DNA from: JBCBTJ01 sp039818665
Lineage (GTDB): Bacteria; Pseudomonadota; Alphaproteobacteria; Caulobacterales; Hyphomonadaceae
Length of the DNA: 12,579 nucleotides
Direction of reading: 5' to 3'
Assembly (NCBI GenBank): GCA_039818665.1
Contig: JBCBTJ010000071.1
Span: forward strand, 1 to 12,579
Part shown: piece after piece, positions 5,596 through 12,331 of the stretch
Numbering within the stretch: the first letter of the stretch is position 1
Layout: every line of letters starts with the position of its first letter
Notes under the pieces: model-generated
What the model saw: only the letters and a program-made list of their open reading frames with translations
What the model was told of the DNA's origin: nothing
Database searches by the model: none
Program-made: the position numbers and the translations under genes

Positions 5596-6912
5596 TTGAC
5601 TCAATTCTCAGACTTCGGCCTCAGCGAACCTCTGCTTCGCGCCTTGGACACGGCCGGCCATACGACCCCGACCCCCATACAGGTCCAAGCCATTCCCCGC
5701 CTCTTAGAGGGCCGCGATCTTGTCGGCATCGCACAGACCGGCACCGGCAAAACCGCGGCTTTTGCTTTGCCCGCGCTCGATCGCCTGGCGCGGTCGCCCC
5801 GCGGCCTGCCGAAAGGCGGCGCGCGCGTGCTCGTGCTCAGTCCGACCCGCGAGCTCGCCAGCCAGATCGCCGACAGCTTCCGCACCTACGGCGCACATTT
5901 GCGTTTGACCGTGAACACGGTGTTCGGCGGCGTGAAAATCGGCAAACACCTCTCCACGATGCGCGGCGGCAGCGACGTTCTGGTCGCCACGCCCGGCCGC
6001 TTGATCGATCTGATGGATCGTCGCGCGCTGCGCCTGGATGATGTGGAGGTCTTCGTTTTAGACGAAGCCGACCAAATGATGGACATGGGCTTCATCCACG
6101 CGCTCAAGAAGATCATTCCCCAGCTGCCCGGTGATCGGCAGAACCTGTTCTTCTCCGCCACCATGCCAAAGCCGATCGCGGATCTCGCCGGCTCGTTTCT
6201 CAACGATCCTGTGAAAGTGTCGGTGACCCCGGCGGCGACGACGGCCGAACGTGTAGAACAGCGGGTTCTGTTCGTATCTGGTGATGAGAAACTCAAAGCG
6301 CTCGGCGCGCTGGTCCGGCGCCCCGACGTCGAGCGGGCGCTCGTCTTTACGCGCACCAAGCACGGCGCGGACAAAGTCGTCCGCAAGCTAGGCGGCTATG
6401 GCGTCCAAGCGGCCGCGATCCACGGCAATCGAAGTCAGCCCCAACGTGAGAAAGCGCTGAAAGGCTTTCGGGCCGGTTCGATCCCCGTCCTCGTCGCAAC
6501 CGATATCGCCGCGCGCGGCATCGATGTGCCGGGCGTCAGCCATGTCTTTAACTTCGAGCTGCCCAACGTGCCCGAAGCCTATGTGCACCGCATCGGCCGG
6601 ACAGCGCGCGCCGGCGCCGAGGGGCTCGCGATCTCGCTCTGCGACGCCGCCGACGAGCGCTACTATCTCTGGGACATCGAGCGCCTGACCCGCGAGCCGA
6701 TCGAGACGATGGACGCGCCCGAAGGCGTCGAGACCGACGAGCCGCCCAAGCCTGGCTTCAGACCGGCCAAGCCCAAAGGGCCCGCCGGACGGCAAAGGCC
6801 GCAAAACCCGCGCGCTGGCAGACCTCCGCAGCGCAGCGCCCAAACGGCGAAGCCGGGCGGCGGCGCGCCAAAGCGTCGGCGTCGCAGGAAGCCTCAAACC
6901 GCGTCGGCCTAG
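5596..6912 (+). CDS. rhlE: DEAD-box ATP-dependent RNA helicase, RhlE type
   Basis: This 438-residue protein carries the full motif set: Phe/Gln upstream motif with TPTPIQ (24-29), motif I AQTGTGKT (46-53), Ia PTRELA (83-88), GG (111-112), Ib TPGR (132-135), II DEAD (156-159), III SAT (187-189), IV VFTRTK (250-255), V ATDIAARGID (301-310) and VI HRIGRTAR (331-338). Residues from about 383 form a Pro/Gly/Lys/Arg-rich disordered tail ending in a KRRRRRK-type basic patch, which is typical of RhlE proteins for RNA binding. The family unwinds short RNA duplexes in ribosome assembly and RNA decay, often at low temperature. The start is TTG: MTQFSDFGL is the usual family N-terminus and no in-frame ATG lies just upstream. 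No good Shine-Dalgarno precedes it, which hints at controlled or weak initiation. The stop codon shares CTAG with the opposing dehalogenase stop. Confidence 0.95.
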   Translation: MTQFSDFGLSEPLLRALDTAGHTTPTPIQVQAIPRLLEGRDLVGIAQTGTGKTAAFALPALDRLARSPRGLPKGGARVLVLSPTRELASQIADSFRTYGAHLRLTVNTVFGGVKIGKHLSTMRGGSDVLVATPGRLIDLMDRRALRLDDVEVFVLDEADQMMDMGFIHALKKIIPQLPGDRQNLFFSATMPKPIADLAGSFLNDPVKVSVTPAATTAERVEQRVLFVSGDEKLKALGALVRRPDVERALVFTRTKHGADKVVRKLGGYGVQAAAIHGNRSQPQREKALKGFRAGSIPVLVATDIAARGIDVPGVSHVFNFELPNVPEAYVHRIGRTARAGAEGLAISLCDAADERYYLWDIERLTREPIETMDAPEGVETDEPPKPGFRPAKPKGPAGRQRPQNPRAGRPPQRSAQTAKPGGGAPKRRRRRKPQTASA

Positions 6913-7907
6913 GCCGTCGCCTTCATGAACTTGATGATCTCCCCGGCCAGCGCGCCGGGTTGTTCTTCTTGAAGGAAATGGCCGGCGTTCTCGATCGTCG
7001 GATGCGCCCGCCCCTTCGCGCCCGGCAATCGGTCCTGAAACCGTTTTTCGCCGCCGGCGGTCACCGGATCGCCATCGCTGAAAGCGGTCAGGACCGGGCC
7101 GTCCCAAGCGGCGAGCGCCGCCCAGGCTTTGTCGCCGGCTTCGCGATCTGCCTTGTGGTGGCTTCGCAAAGGGACCCGCGACGGGAAAGCGCGCGCGCCA
7201 GCTTGATAGCTGTCATCCGGAAACGGCGCCTCGTAGCCGTCGAGGACGGCCTCGTCATCGATCGCGCTTAAGATCTTGAAGACGTCGCGGACTTTGAAGT
7301 CCGGGTTTTCCGCGCAGTATTTCACCCAGAACAAAAACGCGCCGGGCGCGCCAGATTGAAACGCCTCCTGCACCTCCGCCGGTCCCGGCGTTGGAATCGT
7401 CGGATAGATCTGGTCCATCATGGCCGCCATCTCGTCGGAGACCATGTCGCTGTTCGGCAGTCCTGTGTTCGCGATGACGAGGCGTTTGAACCGATCGAGA
7501 TGGTTGGCGGCGACCCGCAAACCGATCAGCCCGCCCCAGTCCTGGCACATCAAGGTCAGCCCCTTGAGGTCGAGCCCGACCATCCACTGCGTCACCCAGT
7601 CTATGTGTCCTTCATAAGCATAGTCGTCCGGCGAGGCCGGCTTGTCCGAGCGGCCGAAGCCGATAAGGTCCGGCGCGAGCACGCGGTAGCCGGCCGCCGT
7701 CAGCGGCGGGATCATTTTCCGGTAGAGATATGACCATGACGGCTGGCCGTGCAGGCAAAGCACGATCTCGCCATCCTTCGGGCCTTCGTCGAGATAGTGC
7801 ATCCGCAACGCGGTCCCGTCCGGCGCTTTGACGTCCGCATAGTTGGGCTGGAACGGATAACCGGCCAGGCCTTCAAACCGGCTTTCGGGCGTTCTCAAGA
7901 CCTGCAT
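6909..7907 (-). CDS. Haloalkane dehalogenase (alpha/beta hydrolase, subfamily-I-like)
   Basis: This is a 332-residue protein from the ATG at 7907, preceded by AGGGA in mRNA sense; the longer frame to 8144 runs antisense into the next gene and is not credible. The alpha/beta-hydrolase landmarks are LHGQPSWSYLYRKM (52-65), LIGFGRSDKP (81-90), nucleophile elbow CQDWGG with Asp123, FSDGDP with probable acid Asp278, and NAGHF with His310. Trp124 next to the nucleophile and Trp194 in the cap (FLFWVKY) match the two halide-stabilising Trp residues of DhlA (Trp125, Trp175), and the HGxPxWSYLYRK segment is close to DhlA. This supports hydrolytic cleavage of carbon-halogen bonds to alcohol plus halide, in the cytoplasm. 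The substrate is unknown. An epoxide hydrolase would be the main alternative, but epoxide hydrolases use cap Tyr residues, not this Trp pair. Its 3' end overlaps the helicase gene by 4 bp. Confidence 0.88.
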   Translation of the reverse strand: MQVLRTPESRFEGLAGYPFQPNYADVKAPDGTALRMHYLDEGPKDGEIVLCLHGQPSWSYLYRKMIPPLTAAGYRVLAPDLIGFGRSDKPASPDDYAYEGHIDWVTQWMVGLDLKGLTLMCQDWGGLIGLRVAANHLDRFKRLVIANTGLPNSDMVSDEMAAMMDQIYPTIPTPGPAEVQEAFQSGAPGAFLFWVKYCAENPDFKVRDVFKILSAIDDEAVLDGYEAPFPDDSYQAGARAFPSRVPLRSHHKADREAGDKAWAALAAWDGPVLTAFSDGDPVTAGGEKRFQDRLPGAKGRAHPTIENAGHFLQEEQPGALAGEIIKFMKATA

Positions 7908-7992
7908 GGCGGCGTTCCCTTCTGTTGTATAAGCTGCGTGAGCAGTCGAACCCGCCCAAGGATGGCGCGTCAACAAAGGAAGAAGCGATCGA

Positions 7993-8982
7993 ATGACCCG
8001 CGTGCGCGTCGGCCTGTTGGGCGCGGCGAAGATCGCCCCGCCCGCTGTGATCAAGCCAGCGGCGCAGAGGTCCGACTGCGAGGTGGTCGCTGTCGCCAGC
8101 CGCGATCGCGCGCGGGGCGAAGCCTTCGCCGCTGAGCATGGCATCGCGGCGATTGAAACGGACTACGAAGCGCTCGTTCGACGCGACGATATCGATCTCG
8201 TTTACAACGGGCTGCCGCCGTCCAGGCACAAAGATCTCTCCATCGCGGCGCTGGAAGCGGGCAAGCCGGTGCTCTGCGAGAAGCCCTTCGCCATGAACGC
8301 GGCCGAGGCGCGCGCCATGGTCGAGGCCGCGGGCCGCGCCGACAGGCCGCTGATCGAAGCGTTTCACTATCGCTTTCACCCGGTGTTCCAACGCGTGATG
8401 GAGATCTTGAGCGTCGGCGCCTTGGGAGAGGTCTCGGCGATCTCGGCGACGTTCACAGTTGCGATCCCCTATCGCAAGGGCGAGCTGCGCCATACGGCCG
8501 CGCTCGGCGGCGGCGCGTTGATGGATCTTGGTTGCTACCCCCTGCATTGGGTCCGCACTGTGGCCGGCTGCGAGCCCGACGTGATCTCTGCTGTAGCCCA
8601 TGAGAAACGCCCGGGCGTCGATGTCGCCATGGAGGCCGACCTCGCCTTCCCGAGCGGCGTCAGCGCCAAAGTGTCCTGCTCGATGGCCAGGGGCGCGCCT
8701 TTCGCGGCGCTGCTGAAAGTCACGGGCGCCGAGGCCTCGCTCACCGTGGTCAATCCGATCGCCCCGCACTTCGGTCACGAAATTCGCCTGACGCGCGATG
8801 GCGAGACCCAAAGCGAGACGGTGGACGGGATGACGACTTATGATCACCAGCTCGCCCATGTTATAGATGTTCTGGGAGGCCGCGCCGCGCCCATCACAGG
8901 CGGAGCGGACGCGGTCGCGAATATGGCGGCGGTGGATGCGATGTATCGCGCCGCCGGCATGAAACCGAGAGGAGAAGCCTGA
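7993..8982 (+). CDS. Gfo/Idh/MocA-family NAD(P)-dependent oxidoreductase
   Basis: This 329-residue protein has an N-terminal Rossmann fold with VGLLGAAKIAPPAV (6-19, G-x-x-x-x-I type), then the family signature EKPFA with Lys97 of the EKP motif (96-98). The C-terminal alpha/beta domain contains GGGALMDLGCYPLHW with Asp178 and His185, which fit the usual D-x-x-x-H-type catalytic positions. Length and domain order are normal for the family, which oxidises or reduces sugars, inositols and related diols. The substrate cannot be read from sequence. There is no signal peptide. The ATG at 7993 follows AAAGGAAGAAG. The gene is divergent from the dehalogenase gene across 85 bp, which must hold both promoters. 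Its TGA overlaps the ATG of the following membrane-protein gene by one base, so the two are co-translated. Confidence 0.92.
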   Translation: MTRVRVGLLGAAKIAPPAVIKPAAQRSDCEVVAVASRDRARGEAFAAEHGIAAIETDYEALVRRDDIDLVYNGLPPSRHKDLSIAALEAGKPVLCEKPFAMNAAEARAMVEAAGRADRPLIEAFHYRFHPVFQRVMEILSVGALGEVSAISATFTVAIPYRKGELRHTAALGGGALMDLGCYPLHWVRTVAGCEPDVISAVAHEKRPGVDVAMEADLAFPSGVSAKVSCSMARGAPFAALLKVTGAEASLTVVNPIAPHFGHEIRLTRDGETQSETVDGMTTYDHQLAHVIDVLGGRAAPITGGADAVANMAAVDAMYRAAGMKPRGEA

Positions 8983-9401
8983 TGGCGGCCGGACGCAGCA
9001 TTTTGTTCTTTCTGGCGTTCTTCTATGTCTACGGCGCAGGCGTGCACGCGGCGAACATGTTGAGCCTCACGGGGTTCGACTGGGGGGCCGCACCACTGAA
9101 ATGGCAGGCCTTGGACGTGGTCTATCTTCTGCTCAGCATCGGCGTCGCGCTTGGTTTGCTGATGGGGCGGCGGTTCGGGATCGTTCTTCTGGTCGTGGCG
9201 GCGGCGAGTCAGATTCTGCTCTACACGATCGGCCGCGCCTGGATCACCGACGTTCCGCCGGCCTTCGCGCTTTCGCCGTCTCAGGAAAGCTATCTGACCA
9301 CGCTGGTGGGTTTCCATATCGTCGCCTTGGGTCTCGCCGGCCTCGCCGCCTGGCTCATGGAAGACGCGCCGGCCCCAGAAAAGCCGCCAGCCGCCGGCTA
9401 A
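8982..9401 (+). CDS. Four-helix integral membrane protein of unknown function
   Basis: This 139-residue protein has four predicted membrane segments at about 6-26, 43-61, 65-85 and 104-126, joined by short loops, and a Pro/Ala-rich soluble tail (127-139). No family is recognised. The ATG overlaps the stop of the Gfo/Idh/MocA gene (TGATG), with GAGAGGAG 5-12 bases before it, so it is translationally coupled and probably functionally linked to that oxidoreductase. It may be a small transporter-like or quinone/electron partner, but nothing in the sequence proves either. Its last 47 bp overlap the 3' end of vsr on the other strand. Compositionally it is an ordinary inner-membrane protein. Confidence 0.78.
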   Translation: MAAGRSILFFLAFFYVYGAGVHAANMLSLTGFDWGAAPLKWQALDVVYLLLSIGVALGLLMGRRFGIVLLVVAAASQILLYTIGRAWITDVPPAFALSPSQESYLTTLVGFHIVALGLAGLAAWLMEDAPAPEKPPAAG

Positions 9402-9783
9402 GCGCGGCGCGATCGCCAAGCTCGCACTCCCAAATCACCAATGTCTCCCAGCCAAGGTCGGCGAGCTTTGCCAGATTGGCGACGTCGCGGGCCTTGTTGC
9501 GCGCAAGTTTCTCCGCCCAGTAACCGGTGTTCGACTTCGGTCGCCGCGCGCCGCGGCAGCCTTGCCGCTCGCAGCCATGCCAGAAACATCCGTGCACGAA
9601 CAACGCCTTGCGGCGGGTCTTGAACACCAAGTCCGGCTTGCCCGGCAGCCCCTTGCCTTGCAGCCGATAGCGATAGCCCGCGGCGAACAGCAAACGGCGG
9701 ACGATCAGCTCGGGCTTCGTATCCTTCCCCTTTACGCGCGCCATGACGGCGGAGCGTTTTTGAGGGGTGAAGACGTCGGTCAT
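9355..9783 (-). CDS. vsr: Very short patch repair (Vsr) T:G mismatch endonuclease
   Basis: This is a 142-residue protein from the ATG at 9783, preceded by GAGG in mRNA sense; the frame open to 9930 overlaps the upstream lipoprotein gene and is not used. It aligns well with E. coli Vsr: LPGKPDLVF with catalytic Asp51 at the same residue number, VHGCFWHGC with His64, Cys66, Trp68 and His69, then a KSNTGYWAEKLARNKARD segment and LGWETLVIWECEL with Cys120. The zinc site would be Cys66, Cys71 or Cys76, and Cys120; a Cys replaces the His-rich part of the E. coli loop. Vsr nicks 5' of the T in T:G mismatches left by deaminated 5-methylcytosine, so it normally accompanies a Dcm-type methyltransferase, and none is encoded here. 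It is the last gene of the run from 12000 (22-bp gap to the lipoprotein gene). Its final 47 bp overlap the opposing gene. Confidence 0.93.
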   Translation of the reverse strand: MTDVFTPQKRSAVMARVKGKDTKPELIVRRLLFAAGYRYRLQGKGLPGKPDLVFKTRRKALFVHGCFWHGCERQGCRGARRPKSNTGYWAEKLARNKARDVANLAKLADLGWETLVIWECELGDRAALSRRLAAFLGPARLP

Positions 9784-9805
9784 ACATTCGCCTCGCCGCG
9801 CGCGA

Positions 9806-10678
9806 TCAGTCCTCCCAATCCCGCCAAAGCTGATCAGCCCGATGCACGAAGATATCGCGGTCGCCGTTCCGGTCGGAGGAGAAGTACAAGCGTCGCCCGT
9901 CGGGCGAAAAACCCGGAGCGAACTCAGCATGCTCGGCCGTGTTTATCGGCGCGGGCAACGCTTCAAACGCGCTCCAAGCGCCTGACGTCGATCGGAGGGA
10001 CAAAAACAGGTCGGGTGGAGCGCCGGGTTCCGCCGACCCCGCCGTTACCAACAACCGGCCATCTGGCGAAATCGCGGGGTTGGAGAGACGCAAATCTGCA
10101 GGGCGCGTCGCCAGCGCTTCGGGCTCAGTGAAACCGCCCGCGGTTCGCTTGGCCGACATGATCACGGTAGGCCGCGCGCGACCTTCGCCTTCGCCGAAGC
10201 GCGCAAAGTAGAGCGTGCCCGACAAATCCTCAGTCACGAACACCTCGTCGAGCTCGGAGTTGATCGCCGCGCCGGCGAACTCCGGCGCGCTCCACCCTGT
10301 GTCGGTCTTTCGCGCCATCCATGTGTTCATGTCGATTTCCGGCGACTCTTCGTCTCGCCCAGGGCGCGGCCGGTCCGATGAGAAATAGAGCCGGTCTCCG
10401 AGCGGGCTGACATGCGGATCGAGATCTGCGTAGCGCGGATCGCTGAAAGCGATTCTCACCGGTTCAGCCGCACGGTCGGCGGCGACCCAGATATGGATCT
10501 GCTCGCCCGGAATGATGCGGTTGAAATAGGCTGCGCCGTCTGCCTCGTAGGTCAGCGCGAACTCGGCGTCGTCGGTCGAGATGACATTTGGCTGGACCAA
10601 AGCGGGCTCGACAATCCCGCTTTCGCTTGCGGCGCATGCCGCCAGCAGACCCAAGACGATCGGCAAACTCCGGCGCAT
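9806..10678 (-). CDS. PD40/TolB-like beta-propeller lipoprotein
   Basis: This 290-residue protein starts at the ATG at 10678, with GAGG a few bases upstream in mRNA sense. The signal MRRSLPIVLGLLAAC is a lipoprotein signal with lipobox LAAC and Cys15, so the mature protein should be a membrane lipoprotein facing the periplasm. The rest carries PD40/WD40-like repeats, seen as DPHVSPLGDRLYFSSDRP (87-104), NPAISPDGRLLVT (200-212) and APGFSPDGRRLYFSSDRNG (254-272). These are the classic TolB-type propeller blades, which serve as binding platforms. There is no peptidase or other catalytic domain. The ligand or partner is unknown. It lies 17 bp after the sulfhydrylase stop and 22 bp before vsr on the same strand, so probably one transcript, although no functional link to methionine synthesis or DNA repair is obvious. 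Confidence 0.85.
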   Translation of the reverse strand: MRRSLPIVLGLLAACAASESGIVEPALVQPNVISTDDAEFALTYEADGAAYFNRIIPGEQIHIWVAADRAAEPVRIAFSDPRYADLDPHVSPLGDRLYFSSDRPRPGRDEESPEIDMNTWMARKTDTGWSAPEFAGAAINSELDEVFVTEDLSGTLYFARFGEGEGRARPTVIMSAKRTAGGFTEPEALATRPADLRLSNPAISPDGRLLVTAGSAEPGAPPDLFLSLRSTSGAWSAFEALPAPINTAEHAEFAPGFSPDGRRLYFSSDRNGDRDIFVHRADQLWRDWED

Positions 10679-10695
10679 GTCCTCAGATCCCCACC

Positions 10696-12000
10696 CTACC
10701 CTGTCATCGCCTGTTCGAGATCCCTAATGATATCCTCCACATCCTCGATTCCCACCGAGAGGCGGACCGTGTCGGGCGCGGCGCCGGCGGCGGTTTTTTG
10801 CTCGTCCGTGAGCTGGCTATGGGTGGTCGAGGCCGGATGGATGATGAGGGACCTTGTGTCGCCGATATTGGCGAGGTGGCTGAACAGCTTGGCGTTGGAG
10901 ACAAGCTTCACGCCGGCCTCGTAGCCGCCCTTCAGACCGAAGGTGAACACCGCGCCGGCGCCCTTCGGCAGATACTTCTCGGCGCGCTCATGGTGCGGGT
11001 CGCCGAGCAAGCCGGCATAGCGCACCCAGGAGACCTCGGGCCGGCTCATCAGCCACTCGGCGACTTTCTCGGCGTTGTCGCAGTGTTTTTCCATGCGCAG
11101 CGGCAGGGTCTCGCAGCCCGTCGCGATGAGGAAGGCGTTGAAGGGCGAGAGCGCCGGGCCGAGGTCGCGCAGGCTGAACGCCCGGCAGGCGATGGCGAAC
11201 GCCACATCGATGGGCGCGCCGTCCGGCCCCATGGGCAACGCGCCGAAAGCGTCGGCGAGCACCATATCGTTATAGAAGGAGAGCGGCTCTGTGAGCGTCG
11301 GGTATTTGGCGCCGCTGGCTTTCCAGTCGAACTTGCCGCCGTCGACGATGATCCCGCCAATGGAATTGCCGTGGCCGCCGATGAATTTGGTGAGCGAGTG
11401 CAGGACCACGTCGGCGCCATGCTCCAGCGGGCGGCAGAGCGCCGGCGAGGCCATCGTGTTGTCGACGATGTAGGGCACGCCCGCCGCATGGGCGGCGGCG
11501 GCGACGGCCTCCATGTCAGTGACGAGGCCGCCCGGATTGGCGAGGCTTTCGGTGAAGACGGCGCGCGTGTCCTCGTCGATCGCCGCCTCGAAGCTGCCGG
11601 GCTCGTCGATGTCGGCCCATTTCACGCCCCAGCCGAACTTGGCGAAGCCGTGGGTCAGCTGGTTGATCGAGCCGCCATAGAGCTGTTTCGCGGCGACAAT
11701 GTTCGCACCCGGCGACATGAGCGCGTGGAAGGCCAAGAGTTGCGCGCCGTGCCCTGAGCCGACGCCGACCGCCATCGTGCCGCCCTCGAGATCGGCGATC
11801 CGCGCCTCCAGCGCCGAGACCGTCGGGTTGCCGATGCGGGTGTAGATGTCGCCGAATTCCTGCAGCGCGAAGAGGTTCGCGGCGTGCTCGGCGCTCTTGA
11901 ACACGAAGCTGGTGGTCTGGTGGATCGGCTGCGCGCGCGAGCCCGTCACGGGGTCGGGCGCGGCGCCGGCGTGCAGGGCGCGGGTGGCGAAACCGGTCAT
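10696..12000 (-). CDS. metY: O-acetylhomoserine aminocarboxypropyltransferase (sulfhydrylase)
   Basis: This is a 434-residue protein from the ATG at 12000, preceded by GAAGGAG. An open frame continues to 12369 but runs through repeat DNA and is rejected. It belongs to the Cys/Met-metabolism PLP-enzyme family. Landmarks are ATRALHAG (5-12), YTRIGNPT (53-60), DNTMASP (180-186) and the PLP-binding HSLTKFIGGHG with Lys205. The tail SLIIHPASTTHSQL (384-397) and VRLSVGIED (412-420) are typical. About 430 residues with an extra segment around 220-265 fits O-acetylhomoserine sulfhydrylase more than the shorter (about 390) cystathionine synthases and lyases. The reaction is O-acetyl-L-homoserine plus sulfide to L-homocysteine plus acetate, the direct route to methionine in the cytoplasm. 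The ribosome site lies partly in a hairpin (12001-12039), which suggests post-transcriptional control. It is first gene of the run with the PD40 lipoprotein and vsr. Confidence 0.92.
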   Translation of the reverse strand: MTGFATRALHAGAAPDPVTGSRAQPIHQTTSFVFKSAEHAANLFALQEFGDIYTRIGNPTVSALEARIADLEGGTMAVGVGSGHGAQLLAFHALMSPGANIVAAKQLYGGSINQLTHGFAKFGWGVKWADIDEPGSFEAAIDEDTRAVFTESLANPGGLVTDMEAVAAAAHAAGVPYIVDNTMASPALCRPLEHGADVVLHSLTKFIGGHGNSIGGIIVDGGKFDWKASGAKYPTLTEPLSFYNDMVLADAFGALPMGPDGAPIDVAFAIACRAFSLRDLGPALSPFNAFLIATGCETLPLRMEKHCDNAEKVAEWLMSRPEVSWVRYAGLLGDPHHERAEKYLPKGAGAVFTFGLKGGYEAGVKLVSNAKLFSHLANIGDTRSLIIHPASTTHSQLTDEQKTAAGAAPDTVRLSVGIEDVEDIIRDLEQAMTG

Positions 12001-12039
12001 GGGCGAAGCTCCTTCGGATGCGGCGTGTGTCCGAAGCCC
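12001..12039 (-). promoter_or_regulatory. Hairpin overlapping the ribosome binding site of the sulfhydrylase gene
   Basis: On the minus-strand mRNA, CTTCGGA (12036-12030) pairs with TCCGAAG (12018-12012) in a perfect 7-bp stem with an 11-base loop. GGG (12039-12037) can also close against CCC (12003-12001) just before the ATG at 12000. The Shine-Dalgarno AAGGAG occupies 12014-12009, so its first three or so bases lie in the stem. This arrangement can mask ribosome access. It does not match the conserved cores of SAM-II or other SAM riboswitches that I can recall, so a ligand-binding role is speculative. Confidence 0.45.
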
Positions 12040-12121
12040 ATCAAGCGCAGGCGCGTTGTGGAAGCTAGTCCTGCCCAGTCGTTTTGCTCGGGGGAGTTTT
12101 TTTGAGTTTGCTGGCGGAGTC

Positions 12122-12255
12122 TTTTGATTTGCTCGCCGCTGTTCGGGCTTCGCCCGAGCGGCTGCGCCGGCGCGGTGCTTGTGGGGTGTTTTTGGTTTGC
12201 TCGCCGCTGTTCGAGGCGTCGCCCGAGCGGCTGCGCCGGCGCGTTGCTTGTGGGG
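12122..12255. repeat. Two-copy tandem repeat, period 68-69 bp
   Basis: Unit 1 (12122-12186) and unit 2 (12190-12255) share most bases, including GCTCGCCGCTGTTCG and GCCCGAGCGGCTGCGCCGGC, with a few substitutions and one inserted base in unit 2. Unit 1 holds a small perfect hairpin, TCGGGC-TTC-GCCCGA, that unit 2 has partly lost. A degraded third copy may precede them (TTTGAGTTTGCTGGCG near 12110-12125). Open frames across this region simply translate the repeat (a twice-occurring ASPERLRRR) and are not taken as genes. Bases 12040-12121 before it hold no feature I can support beyond an undetected promoter for the sulfhydrylase gene. Confidence 0.7.
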
Positions 12256-12265
12256 GGCTTCGCGC

Positions 12266-12331
12266 CGTAGGGCGGGCCTTGGCCCGCCGATTTCGGCGTG
12301 GTTTGCGCGGCGGGCCGAGGCCCGCCCTACG
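12266..12331. repeat. REP/BIME-like pair of inverted palindromes
   Basis: Arms 12266-12289 and 12308-12331 (24 bases each, one mismatch) are inverted copies around an 18-base spacer. Each arm is itself a hairpin: GGCGGGCC-TT-GGCCCGCC on the left and the same stem around GA on the right. Each hairpin is preceded on its own strand by GTAG (12267-12270; and CTAC at 12327-12330 read in reverse). GTAG next to a GC palindrome is the hallmark of REP sequences mobilised by REP-associated Y1 transposases (RAYT/TnpA-REP), and head-to-head pairs are called BIMEs. It lies between the partial gene ending at 12398 and the sulfhydrylase gene, where it could end or protect the upstream transcript. No transposase gene is in the window. 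Confidence 0.72.

Noticed and set aside
7908..7992. Clear promoter in the dehalogenase/oxidoreductase divergent region
   Set aside because: TATA-like bases near 7926-7933 and a TTGACG on the minus strand near 7970 do not have proper spacing to each other or to the start codons.
7873..8859. 328-residue minus-strand frame
   Set aside because: Antisense to the Gfo/Idh/MocA gene, which shows a full family signature.
10588..11757. 389-residue plus-strand frame
   Set aside because: Antisense to the O-acetylhomoserine sulfhydrylase gene and its PLP-lysine motif; no domain of its own.
12001..12120. Known SAM riboswitch (SAM-II type) upstream of the sulfhydrylase gene
   Set aside because: The conserved core bases and pseudoknot pattern that I recall are not visible; only a simple SD-overlapping hairpin is supported.
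12122..12331. CRISPR array
   Set aside because: Only two long, directly adjoining units and one inverted pair; no regular short repeats with unique spacers and no cas gene.
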